A program made the position numbers and the translations under genes. A DNA stretch of 64,000 nt from Flaviflexus salsibiostraticola (GTDB lineage: Bacteria; Actinomycetota; Actinomycetes; Actinomycetales; Actinomycetaceae). Shown in pieces: positions 26,109 to 34,388 of the stretch (the first letter of the stretch is position 1; each line of letters begins with the position of its first letter). The notes beneath the pieces were generated by a model that saw only the letters and a list, made by a program, of their open reading frames with translations, was not told where the DNA came from and searched no databases. Location: positions 310,001-374,000 of the forward strand of contig NZ_CP034438.1 in the NCBI RefSeq assembly GCF_003952265.1. The letters run 5' to 3'.

Positions 26109-26128
26109 TGTATAGTTCAGTGCATGCT
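26100..26128. promoter_or_regulatory. Candidate CmtR operator overlapping a leaderless promoter
   Basis: An imperfect palindrome: AGCATCCACTG (26100-26110), 7-base spacer, CAGTGCATGCT (26118-26128); 10 of 11 positions pair. The spacer holds the -10 box TATAGT (26111-26116), and the cmtR ATG is at 26124, so transcription should start at or near the A of ATG. A bound ArsR-family dimer would cover the -10 and the start codon, and the metal-free repressor would shut off the whole cmtR-cadA-cadD-lspA operon. Confidence 0.7.
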
Positions 26129-26483
26129 GACTATTGCTTCACGCCTCGATGTCATGAACCGGCTGGGCCGGGCCATGGCCGACCCGACGCGTTCCCGGAT
26201 CCTGATGTCCCTGCTCGATGCTCCGAGCTACCCCGCGGTGCTGTCCCGTGAATTGGAGCTAACCCGTTCGAATGTCTCGAACCACCTGACGTGTCTGCGC
26301 GATTGCGGCATTGTGGTTGCCGAGCCCGAGGGGCGGCAGACTCGTTACGAGATCGCCGACCCGCATCTGGCGGCGGCGCTCGTGGCGCTGGTGGATGTGA
26401 CGCTGGCTGTGGACGAGCACGCTCCGTGCGTGGACGCGGCGTGCACGGTGCCGGGCTGCTGCGCAGCGGGGGCGGACGCGTGA
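26124..26483 (+). CDS. cmtR: CmtR, Cd(II)/Pb(II)-sensing ArsR/SmtB repressor
   Basis: A 119-aa winged-helix repressor (LTRSNVSNHLTCLRDCGIVV is the recognition helix region). The metal ligands of Mycobacterium tuberculosis CmtR, Cys57, Cys61 and Cys102, are present at exactly those residue numbers here (CLRDC and APCV). An extra Cys-rich tail (AACTVPGCC) follows, which may alter metal affinity. It heads the operon, overlapping cadA by 4 bases (GTGA), and has a leaderless promoter with a palindromic operator. Confidence 0.93.
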   Translation: MLTIASRLDVMNRLGRAMADPTRSRILMSLLDAPSYPAVLSRELELTRSNVSNHLTCLRDCGIVVAEPEGRQTRYEIADPHLAAALVALVDVTLAVDEHAPCVDAACTVPGCCAAGADA

Positions 26484-28417
26484 GCGCGGCGTGCGGCTGC
26501 GACGAGCCGACCATGACATCCGTCGGCGAGGCTGAGGAGGTAGCGCGTCCGTGGTGGAGGGACCGCGGGATCTTGATGCCGGTGTTCTCCGGTGTCGCGT
26601 TTCTCGCCGGCCTGATTACCGAGTGGGCGGGAGCGGACACCCCGGCTCTGGTGCTGTTCTGGATCGGTCTGCTGCTGGGGGCGTCGACGTTCACGCCCGG
26701 CGCGATCCGGAATCTTTTCACGAAGGGCAAGCTCGGGATCGGGCTGCTGATGACGATCAGCGCGCTCGGGGCGGTCATCCTCGGCTACGTCGAGGAAGCG
26801 GCGGTGCTGGCGTTCCTGTACTCGATCGCTGAGGCGCTGGAGGACAAGGCGATGGACCGGGCCCGCGGGGGCCTGCGGGCGCTGCTGAAGCTTGTGCCGG
26901 AGACCGCGACGGTGCTGCGTGACGGGGAGTCGGTGGATGTCGCCGCGAAGGACCTCACGGTCGGGCAGGTGATGCTGGTGCGTCCCGGGGAGAGGATCGC
27001 GACCGACGGCGTCGTCCGGGCGGGCCAGTCGAGCCTGGACACCTCGGCGATCACCGGCGAGTCGATCCCGGTCGAGGTCACACCCGGCGATGAGGTCTCC
27101 GCCGGCGCGATCAACGTTGCTGGCGCCTTGGAGGTCGAGACGACCGCGGCGGGCACCGACAACTCGCTGACCACGATCGTGGGGCTGGTCGAGCAGGCCC
27201 AGGCCGAGAAGGGCGACCGTGCCCGCATCGCCGACCGGATCGCCCGTCCCCTTGTTCCGGGCGTGCTGATCCTCGCAGCGCTGGTCGCGATCATCGGCTC
27301 GCTGTTGGGCGACCCGGAGATGTGGATCACCCGCGCGCTCGTCGTCCTGGTCGCCGCCTCACCGTGTGCGCTGGCGATCTCGGTGCCGTTGACGGTCGTC
27401 TCCGCGATCGGCGCGGGCAGCAAGTTCGGCGTGATCATCAAGTCCGGCGCGGTCTTCGAGCGCTTCGGCACGATCCGGCACATTGCCGTCGACAAGACCG
27501 GCACCCTCACCCGCAATGAGCCCGCCGTCACCGCGGTCCTCACCGCTGACGGCGTGGGTGACGCACAGGCGCTGGCTTGGGCGGCAGCGCTGGAGCAGCA
27601 CAGCACGCACCCCCTTGCCGCAGCGATTACCGCCGCCGCACCGGAGGCTCCCGCGGCTACAGATGTGACCGAACTGGCCGGGCACGGCATCGAAGGCACC
27701 GCAGGCGGGGCGCGGATCACAGTCGGCAGTCCTCGTTGGCTCGATGCCGGCGGACTTGCAGGCCGGGTCGAGGGCTTGGAGGAGCAGGGTATGACCGTCG
27801 TGATCGTCCACCGCGACGGGGCACCTGTTGCCGCGATCGGTGTCCGTGACGAGTTGCGTCCCGAAGTCCCCGAGGTCGTGCGCACCCTCGCCGCTCAGGG
27901 CATCGGCGTGACCATGCTCACCGGCGACAACGCCCGCACCGCGCGTGCCCTCGCCGCGCAAGCCGGGATCGACGACGTGCGTGCGGAGCTGCGCCCCGAA
28001 GACAAGGCGACCGCGATCGGCGAGCTGTCGAAGGCGGGATCGGTCGCGATGATCGGTGACGGCATCAACGACGCCCCAGCCCTCGCAGCCGCGGACATCG
28101 GCATCGCGATGGGAGCGACCGGCTCCGACGCGGCGATCGAGTCCGCCGACGTCGCGTTCACCGGACACGATCTCCGCCTCATCCCGCGCGCGTTCGACCA
28201 CGCGCGCCGCGGACGGCGCATCATGAACCAGAACATCATCCTGTCACTGCTGATCATCATCGCGCTGCTCCCGCTCTCCCTGTTCGGAGTCCTCGGGCTC
28301 GCCGTCGTGGTCCTGGTCCACGAGATCGCGGAGGTCATCGTGATCCTCAACGGGCTACGCGCCGCCCGAGCCATGAGGCCCGCCGTTGCCGCGGCGACGC
28401 CGTCACCGGCCACCTGA
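26480..28417 (+). CDS. cadA: Cadmium/lead/zinc-exporting P1B-type ATPase
   Basis: A 645-aa heavy-metal pump. The GTG at 26480 gives MSAACGCDEPTM, a short CxC N-terminus instead of a full ferredoxin-like metal-binding domain. Transmembrane segments follow, then TGES in the actuator domain, the metal-channel motif SPC near residue 294, the phosphorylated Asp in DKTGTLT at ~338, the HP dipeptide (QHSTHPLA) and GDGINDAPALAAADIGIAMG. The SPC motif and neighbours CmtR and CadD point to Cd/Pb/Zn export. The stop overlaps the cadD ATG. Confidence 0.93.
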   Translation: MSAACGCDEPTMTSVGEAEEVARPWWRDRGILMPVFSGVAFLAGLITEWAGADTPALVLFWIGLLLGASTFTPGAIRNLFTKGKLGIGLLMTISALGAVILGYVEEAAVLAFLYSIAEALEDKAMDRARGGLRALLKLVPETATVLRDGESVDVAAKDLTVGQVMLVRPGERIATDGVVRAGQSSLDTSAITGESIPVEVTPGDEVSAGAINVAGALEVETTAAGTDNSLTTIVGLVEQAQAEKGDRARIADRIARPLVPGVLILAALVAIIGSLLGDPEMWITRALVVLVAASPCALAISVPLTVVSAIGAGSKFGVIIKSGAVFERFGTIRHIAVDKTGTLTRNEPAVTAVLTADGVGDAQALAWAAALEQHSTHPLAAAITAAAPEAPAATDVTELAGHGIEGTAGGARITVGSPRWLDAGGLAGRVEGLEEQGMTVVIVHRDGAPVAAIGVRDELRPEVPEVVRTLAAQGIGVTMLTGDNARTARALAAQAGIDDVRAELRPEDKATAIGELSKAGSVAMIGDGINDAPALAAADIGIAMGATGSDAAIESADVAFTGHDLRLIPRAFDHARRGRRIMNQNIILSLLIIIALLPLSLFGVLGLAVVVLVHEIAEVIVILNGLRAARAMRPAVAAATPSPAT

Positions 28418-29025
28418 TGCTCGCGACCATCGGCGCAGCGATCGGCCTGTTCGCGGCGACCAACATCGACGACATCGTCGTGCTCACCGTGCTGTTCCTC
28501 GCCTCCCGGCGCGGGAAGCCGCGACCGTGGCAGATCGTCGCCGGGCAGTACCTCGGGTTCATCACCCTCGTCGTGATCAGCGTGATCGCCGCACTCGGCC
28601 TGACGATCGTGCCGGACGAATGGGTGGGCTTCCTCGGATTGATCCCGCTCGGCATCGGCATCTGGACGCTCGTGCGCGGCCTGCGACGCAACGGCGACGA
28701 TGACGACGATGACGCCAAGATCACCGCGGTCGGGCTGTGGGGCGTGGCCGGGATCACGATCGCCAACGGGGCCGACAACATCTCCCTCTACACGCCGATC
28801 TTCCGCACCAGCTCGCCTGGCGACGTCGCGGTCATGATCATCGTGTTCCTCGTCCTCGTCGCGGTTTGGTGCGCTGCCGGACGACTGATCGGCACCAACA
28901 AGGCCGTCACCGAAACCCTGGAACGCGTCGAGCACTGGCTCGTCCCGGCGGTGTTCATCGGCCTGGGTCTGTTCATCCTGATCGAGTCCGGCGTCATCGT
29001 CCGCCTCTTCGAGGTCCTCGCATGA
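28417..29025 (+). CDS. cadD: CadD-family cadmium resistance transporter
   Basis: A 202-aa membrane protein with five or six hydrophobic segments. The N-terminus GAAIGLFAATNIDDIVVLTV and the internal ITIANGADNISLYTPIF are the paired N-x-D-D/N-G-A-D-N motifs of the CadD family, a diverged LysE-like fold. It is overlapped by one base with cadA upstream and by 4 bases with lspA downstream, so it is part of one operon under CmtR. It exports cadmium in staphylococci. Confidence 0.9.
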   Translation: MLATIGAAIGLFAATNIDDIVVLTVLFLASRRGKPRPWQIVAGQYLGFITLVVISVIAALGLTIVPDEWVGFLGLIPLGIGIWTLVRGLRRNGDDDDDDAKITAVGLWGVAGITIANGADNISLYTPIFRTSSPGDVAVMIIVFLVLVAVWCAAGRLIGTNKAVTETLERVEHWLVPAVFIGLGLFILIESGVIVRLFEVLA

Positions 29026-29576
29026 CCCCGGACCCGACCACCGGCCAGGAGTCCACGGCTCAGTCATCTCCTCGCCCGCGGCGGTGGCGACTCGGCGCCG
29101 GGACCTTCCTGCTCGGCGGGCTCGTCATCGCCATCGACCAGGGCACCAAGGTGTGGGCCGAAGCCGCCCTCACCCGAGGCGAGCGCATCCCGCTGGTCGG
29201 CGACCTGCTCGGGTTGCAACTGGCATACAACCCCGGCGCGGCCTTCTCTTTCGGCGAGGGCTTCACCTGGGTGTTCGCGGTCGTGGCCGTCGCCGCAACG
29301 GTCGCGGCGATCGTGTTCGCGTTCCGTGTCCAGCGACCCGCGTGGGCGATCGTGATCGGTGCGCTCGGGGGTGCCGCCGCGTCCCATGCCTTCGACCGGC
29401 TCTTCCGTACGCCCGGGTTTGCCCGCGGTCACGTCGTGGACTTCCTCGCCTACGGCAACTGGTTCATCGGGAACATCGCCGACATCGTCATCGTCACGGC
29501 CGCGATCGCCGGAGCACTCCTCATGCTCCGCGAATCCCCACGCCGCGACCACGACGGTGCCACTCACGAGGAGTGA
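29022..29576 (+). CDS. lspA: Signal peptidase II homologue in the metal-resistance operon
   Basis: A 184-aa, four-helix LspA-family protein: QGTKVWAEAAL, LQLAYNPGAAFSFGEGF, and two catalytic-Asp regions, SHAFDRLFR and GNIADIVIV. Housekeeping LspA usually has G-N-x-x-D-R at the first and F-N-x-A-D at the second, so this copy is divergent at the first (A-A-S-H-A-F-D). LspA copies often ride with P-type metal ATPases on mobile elements. The stop is the last gene end before the right attachment site. Confidence 0.88.
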   Translation: MTPDPTTGQESTAQSSPRPRRWRLGAGTFLLGGLVIAIDQGTKVWAEAALTRGERIPLVGDLLGLQLAYNPGAAFSFGEGFTWVFAVVAVAATVAAIVFAFRVQRPAWAIVIGALGGAAASHAFDRLFRTPGFARGHVVDFLAYGNWFIGNIADIVIVTAAIAGALLMLRESPRRDHDGATHEE

Positions 29577-29656
29577 ACCCCGTCAGAGGGTCCCCGATTC
29601 GGATCCCCGACCGCAAGCAAAGAGGCCAGGAGCCTAGCGTCGCACACACCGCGAAA

Positions 29657-29675
29657 AGTGCTAACGAAAGTGCTA
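29657..29675 (+). repeat. Paired AGTGCTA direct repeats, right end of the island
   Basis: AGTGCTA at 29657-29663 and 29669-29675, again 12 bp apart, followed by AGC as on the left (GTGCTAAGC). The repeat of sequence, order and spacing at both ends makes them likely integrase arm sites. The surrounding stretch 29577-29793 has no gene. Confidence 0.6.
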
Positions 29676-29793
29676 AGCAACCTGTCGGTCGGGGTACCGC
29701 GGTGGAGTTATCCACAGGCGAGACGTCATAGATCGTTGATTTCATGCGGCAGAACGCTCCTCACGGATTCACGGAGCGAGGGGGTCGAGGTCA

Positions 29794-29815
29794 GTTCAAG
29801 TCCCCCTCCGCGCAC
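29794..29815 (+). other. attR core of the genomic island
   Basis: GTTCAAGTCCCCC + TC + CGCGCAC, 20/22 identical to the tRNA-Leu 3' end at 21238-21259 and in direct orientation. It is followed at once by a strong terminator hairpin, as expected if this is the chromosomal sequence that originally followed the tRNA gene. Confidence 0.82.
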
Positions 29816-29819
29816 AGTA

Positions 29820-29857
29820 GGAAACGGCGGTATACCAACGGGTATACCGCCGTTTCC
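29820..29857 (+). terminator. Terminator hairpin just outside attR
   Basis: A perfect 17-bp inverted repeat, GGAAACGGCGGTATACC and its complement, with a 4-base AACG loop. It probably was the native terminator of tRNA-Leu(GAG) before the island separated them. Confidence 0.8.
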
Positions 29858-29963
29858 GTCCTCCCGAGCGCACGCCCGGGAGTCACACTCGGCGGAAGTA
29901 CACTCGTCCCCGGTCGATACTGTCCCGGTTCGCGAGTAGGTTGCTTGCCAAGGAGGAGTGATG

Positions 29964-30215
29964 ATGGCGCAGATCAACGACCCAGAGCTGTACGAGACGC
30001 TCCGTGAGGACGGAGCGTCGAAGGAGAAGGCGGCGCGAATCGCAAACGCCGCGGCAAAAGACGGCCGGTCGGCTGTGGGCGAGCGCGGCGGCAGTTCCGG
30101 CTCCTATGAAGACTGGACTGTCGAGGAACTTCGCGGCCGCGCCAAGGAACTCGGACTGACCGGCTATTCCTCCCTGAAGAAGGACGAGCTCATCGACCTG
30201 CTGCGCGAACACTGA
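29964..30215 (+). CDS. Small Rho-N/SAP-like domain protein
   Basis: About 83 aa. SD AAGGAGG at 29950-29956; three consecutive starts (GTG 29958, ATG 29961, ATG 29964) are possible and spacing favours 29964. The C-terminal half, EDWTVEELRGRAKELGLTGY followed by SLKKDELIDLLREH, is a Rho N-terminal/SAP-like helix-extended-helix, often nucleic-acid binding. The N-terminal half (LREDGASKEKAARIANAAA) matches a family of small stress-type proteins. It is the first chromosomal gene after the island. Confidence 0.8.
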   Translation: MAQINDPELYETLREDGASKEKAARIANAAAKDGRSAVGERGGSSGSYEDWTVEELRGRAKELGLTGYSSLKKDELIDLLREH

Positions 30216-30308
30216 ATTGCTTCACGCGGAGGCGGTTGGTGCTCTTCTGATCGAGGGCGGGAGCAGCCAGACCCGCGTGCTGGGATTGCGGCGAGTATCG
30301 TGGGCACC

Positions 30309-30347
30309 ATGACTGCACCGACCGAGGTTCTTCCATGCTCGCGCTGA
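30309..30347 (+). CDS. Leaderless 12-codon upstream ORF overlapping the TSUP gene
   Basis: ATG 30309 follows a TATCGT -10 box (30296-30301) by 7 bases, so an mRNA starting near 30309 would be leaderless. The ORF (MTAPTEVLPCSR) ends at 30347, 13 bases inside the TSUP permease gene that starts at 30335 in another frame. No Shine-Dalgarno precedes either ATG, so the permease may be reached only through termination and reinitiation here. The -10 match is imperfect. Confidence 0.35.
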   Translation: MTAPTEVLPCSR

Positions 30348-31096
30348 TCGTCGGCCTTGGAATCGGTATCGTCGTCGGCCTGCTGGGCGCCGGCGGAGGA
30401 ATTCTCTCAGTGCCGGCACTCATGTACCTGCTCGGTCAGGCGCCGTACGCGGCCGCGATCGGCTCCTTGATCGGGGTGACACTGACGTCTGCGGGGGCGC
30501 TCCTCGTCCACGCCCGGGCAGGCAGCGTCCAGATACGCGCAGGGCTGCTGTTCGGTGGACTGTCGGTGGTGGGCGCTCTTGCCGGAGCCCGTCTCTCGCT
30601 GCTGCTCGATGATGAGATGCTTGTCCGCATCTTCTCGATCTTCCTTCTCCTTGTCGGCATCGCCTTCGCCGTGCGGACGTGGCGGGGGCCCACAGAGGAT
30701 AGTGCGACCGGCCGGCCAAGAAGACGGTGGCGAGATCTCATGCGGCTCATCATCGTCGCCTCCCTGACGGGCCTCCTCACCGGCATCTTCGGCGTCGGGG
30801 GCGGCTTCATGATCGTCCCTGTCCTGGTCTTGGTCATGGCGGTACCGATGAAGGAGGCCGTCGGCACGTCCCTTCTCGTCATGGTCGTCACGTCCTTAGC
30901 GGGCATTGTGGGCAGAATGCCGCTCCAGGGGACCATTGACTGGCAGCTCATCGGCCTGTTCGTCGCTGGATCTGTCATGGGCGGTCTCCTCGGCTCCGTG
31001 TTCTCCAAGAGACTGCCGCCCCGGCTCCTCACCGGCATCTTCGCTCTCCTCGTGACGGGTGTGGCGGTTTATTCGGGGATCCAGAGCTGGCTCTGA
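30335..31096 (+). CDS. TauE/SafE (TSUP) family permease
   Basis: A 253-aa integral membrane protein with about eight hydrophobic segments and the duplicated TSUP signature: VGLLGAGGGILSVPALMYLL near residue 15 and TGIFGVGGGFMIVPVLVLVM near residue 148. Family members export sulfite, sulfoacetate or other organic anions; the substrate cannot be told here. It is convergent with the phosphoesterase gene, with a terminator hairpin between them. Confidence 0.88.
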   Translation: MLALIVGLGIGIVVGLLGAGGGILSVPALMYLLGQAPYAAAIGSLIGVTLTSAGALLVHARAGSVQIRAGLLFGGLSVVGALAGARLSLLLDDEMLVRIFSIFLLLVGIAFAVRTWRGPTEDSATGRPRRRWRDLMRLIIVASLTGLLTGIFGVGGGFMIVPVLVLVMAVPMKEAVGTSLLVMVVTSLAGIVGRMPLQGTIDWQLIGLFVAGSVMGGLLGSVFSKRLPPRLLTGIFALLVTGVAVYSGIQSWL

Positions 31097-31145
31097 TTCA
31101 ACAGCCGCCGACCGCTGGCTCGCGGCTGCTTGGGACCATATGTGG

Positions 31146-31187
31146 AAGGTGGGCCGGGCTCCAGGTGACGGGAGCTCGACCCACCTT
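31146..31187. terminator. Bidirectional terminator between the TSUP and phosphoesterase genes
   Basis: AAGGTGGG (31146-31153) pairs with CCCACCTT (31180-31187), and inside it CGGGCTCC pairs with GGAGCTCG with one wobble; the loop is AGGTGACG. The A and T runs on the two sides suit both convergent genes. Confidence 0.75.
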
Positions 31188-31219
31188 GTCTGTGGGGGCG
31201 CGGTGGTGCGCCTGAGGGG

Positions 31220-31849
31220 TCAGTTGGGGCGGTTGACTCCGGGGGTGTCGGTGCCGTTGCCGTCCCAGTCGCCGATGAAGAGGTGGTCGGTGGCCCGGCC
31301 GTAGGCGATGGTGGTCTCGGAGGGTCCGCCGGCGAGGGTGTTGTTGATGTGGAAGACGTTGCCGCGGCGCAGGGAGATGGTGTCCTGGCCGGTGGCGTTG
31401 AAGTCCCCGGCGAAGGCCTGGTCGCCGTGGCGGCCGTAGGCGAATTTGGTGTCGGCGTGGCCTCCGGTGAGGGTGTTGTTGAGGTAGAAGGTGGTGCCGC
31501 GGCGGACGCCGAGGGTGTCGGTGCCGTTGCCGTCCCAGTCCCCGACGAGGACCTCGTCACCGATGCGGCCGTAGGCGAATTCGGTGTCGGCGTTGCCTCC
31601 GGTGAGGGTGTTGTTGAGGTAGAAGGTGGTGCCGCGGCGGACGCCGAGGGTGTCGGTGCCGTTGCCGTCCCAGTCCCCGACGAGGACCTCGTCACCGATG
31701 CGGCCGTAGGCGAATTCGGTGTCGGCGTGGCCTCCGGTGAGGGTGTTGTTGAGGTAGAAGGTGGTGCCGCGGCGGACACCGAGGGTGTCGGTGCCGTTGC
31801 CGTCCCAGTCCCCGACGAGGACCTCGTCACCGATGCGGCCGTAGGCGAA
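31220..31849 (-). repeat. Five 45-residue (135-bp) repeats at the phosphoesterase C-terminus
   Basis: Units of 45 aa of the form FAYGRIGDEVLVGDWDGNG followed by TDTLGVRRGTTFYLNNTLTG. Units 1-3 are almost identical even at DNA level (the string for DEVLVGDW recurs 135 bp apart), so recent duplication or gene conversion is likely; unit 4 is divergent and unit 5 stops after GVNRPN. The D-W-D-G-N-G core resembles the metal loops of FG-GAP/VCBS repeats. Confidence 0.88.
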
Positions 31850-34034
31850 GGCCGTGTTATGGGTGGTCGAGTCCCAGGTGTTGACCAGCGCGAACGCATT
31901 ACCCGACGGGACCGGACCAACCGGCTCAGTCGGGTCCGGGTCCACCGGCTCGGTAGGGTCGGGGTCGACGGGCTCGGTCGGATCCGGGTCGACCGGGTCG
32001 TCGGTGGGGGTGCCTGCCATTGGCTGGCCGGTGGCGTCCAGGTAGACGCTCTGCTGGCCCGACAGCATTTCGCGGCGCTCGACCTCGACGAGGTCAAGGT
32101 TGTCATCGAGGATGGGGAACATGGCGATAGGTGTCATGACCAGCTCCGCTGCGGGGGTTGCGCCCGTATCGAGGGGGTTCCCGGTGTATGGCTGGATCAT
32201 CATCTCGAGGTGACCGTAGTGCTTGCCGCCCGAGACGAGGTGCTTGACGCCGTTCTCGTTCGTCTCCCACATCTCCGGCTCGTCGGCCTGCGCCATCCAC
32301 GTGGATCGGGTGTTGAAGTTGAGGGGGACACGACCCTCACCCTCGACGGCGCTGGGAACGAGCTTGTCTCCGCGGAGACCGTCGGAGGCGACGCCGACAT
32401 CCCAGTGGAAGACGCCGGTGCCGTCACCGGCAAGGTCGACGTAGGAGGACTGGAACATCTCGTCATGGCCGGAGATGACGACCGCCACGTCGTAGTCCTC
32501 AAACAGCGGCTGAAGATGCCTCATCGGCGTTCCCGGCTGAGCATCGGTTGCCTCGGCGTGGTTCATCGTCGTGCCGTGCGTGCCGTTCGAGTAGGCGACG
32601 TGATGGTACTGGACGATGATGGTCTGCCCGCTGTCGCGGGCCTCCTTCTGCTGCTCCTCGACCCAGATGTACTGCTCGGAGCCGGGCATGAAGCTGGGCT
32701 GATCGGCCGGATCGTCGCGATTGAGGCCCGGGAACCAGCCCTGATCGACAGCGAGGGGGAAGTCCCTTTCGTACTGGTCAATGGTGAAGGCATTCTGGGG
32801 TGTCGGTGCCGTACTGTTCGGGGGTGATGTCGGAATCGTCGCCTGACATGAGCGGCGGCCGGTTGTTCGCATCGTTCGGGTTCTGGTCCGTGCCGTTCGT
32901 CGAGTCGATGGAGATGAACGTGACAGGGCGGTAGTCGACGCGGTGGTAGGCGTCGAGGGGGTGCTCATTGCTCGACCCGTGGGTGTCGATCGACTGGTTG
33001 TAGGCGGCGCGTGCGCGGATGACCGGGGTGCAGTCATCGGCACTTGCACAGTACCCGTAGACCTCGTGGTTGCCGGGGGAGGTGAAGATCGGGATGGACT
33101 CGAGGAGCTGACCCTGATCGCCCGCGAAGTAGCGGAACCATTCATCCCAGTGTGTCTGCCATGACGAGCGCTCGGTGAGGTCGCCCGCCAGGAGGATCAT
33201 GTCCGGATCCTGCTCTGCGATGATCTCGTTGTTGAGGCGCTGGGCCTCGTCCTCGGTCACCGGGTAGTTGACCGCCCAATATCCGTCGCGAGTCGCGCTC
33301 CCGTACTTCCGATCCCAGGCCGATCCCGGCTCGGGGCGTGCCTCGGAGCCTTCGGCCAGGTTGCGAGTCTCCACCCATTCGCGGTAGGTGACGCGGCCGA
33401 TCTGGTCGGTCTCGGTGTCGGAGAAGGCGATGATGTGAATGGGCTCGGTCAGGTCGCTGCCGGACACGGGGAACGTCTCGAACGAGGCCTCATGGACGTA
33501 ACCATCCTCATTGACCGCGTAGGTATAGGTCGATTCGGGCTGGAGGTTGTCGATCCGGATGGAATGCTTGTAGGGGTTGTCCGCTCTGATCCACGTGCCC
33601 TGCGCAAGAATGCCCTTCTTGTTCGTGCCGGCGACGGTCGCCCGAGAGAGATCACCCTGCTTGAGCTCTGCCTCCTGATATCCGTTGACGGGGTTCTGCT
33701 CGCCCTCAACCGTGAACTCCTGGCCCTCAGCAGGAAGGCCCGGGCCGTAGACCGTGATCGTCGAGGCGCCGCCGGTCTCGGAGAACCAGTTGACCGTCAT
33801 CTCTGTCGCGCCGGGCCTCTGAAGGTAGGGGAGGACCCTGAAGCCGTCACGAGCCTCCAGGGGGACGGTTGCCCCATCGACCACGGTCGGATTCTCGTTG
33901 GTGGAGGACAGGGCAGGGGACTCGAGGCTGTCCAGCGGCAGCGGAACACCGAACGCAGCGGGACCCGCCATGGTGACCACGCCGGCCGCCAGAGCCGCCG
34001 CGACGCTCGACGCTGCGATTTTCTTCTTCGACAT
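31220..34034 (-). pseudogene. Secreted purple-acid-phosphatase-like metallophosphoesterase with a +1 frameshift
   Basis: Two minus-strand frames make one protein. The first starts at ATG 34034 (MSKKKIAASSVAAALAAGVV, signal peptide), has a fibronectin-like N-terminal region and the metal motifs AFSDTETDQ, LLAGDLTE and SPGNHEVYG, then stops at 32778. The second continues from QNAFTIDQYERDF with VQYHHVAYS and VVISGHDEMF, the remaining metal ligands, a DPTEPV linker, and five C-terminal repeats. The switch lies in a run of four C's near 32797-32800 (minus strand); removing one base restores a ~937-aa protein. Either a recent mutation, a phase switch or an assembly error. Confidence 0.85.
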
Positions 34035-34388
34035 GTCAGTGCTTTCTTGCAGAGCAGTGATGTTCTTCCACGCTAGGAGCACTTGACGACCGACTCATCA
34101 ACGGACTGTGAACGGACAGATAACAGTCGGGGGCCACCAGGTTCTGGGTCCGCTCGCGGCCCGGTCCCTGCGCTCTGCTTCGGCACTCACGACCGGGTCT
34201 GGAGACACCCAGCCCAGTGGTGTGCAGGTCGACTACGTGTGGTGATCGCGTGGATCAGCATGCCGACACGGGTCCGCCACGCCGCCCTTGTCGCAGCCGT
34301 GTTGACGATACCGTTCATCATCCGCCGAGACGCACGGCAGGATTCGCGGTCCCTTCGGACCGCGACTCGGCGGGCCTATACTCAGGCC
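34035..34388. other. 354-bp intergenic promoter region
   Basis: This divergent gap should hold the phosphoesterase promoter on the minus strand and, at its right end, a leaderless promoter for the lipoprotein gene (TATACT at 34377-34382, 6 bases before its ATG). The frame is open upstream of the lipoprotein but looks non-coding. I see no palindrome or RNA structure of note. Confidence 0.5.

Noticed and set aside
31220..31849. CRISPR-like array suggested by regular repeats
   Set aside because: The repeats are 135 bp, lie in frame and code for a 45-residue protein unit; no spacers, no cas genes.
32778..32810. Programmed +1 frameshift at a CCC-C slippery codon
   Set aside because: In the incoming frame the run is read ACC-CCA, so the CCC codon is not in the needed register; no stimulatory element was seen. 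A mutation or error is simpler.
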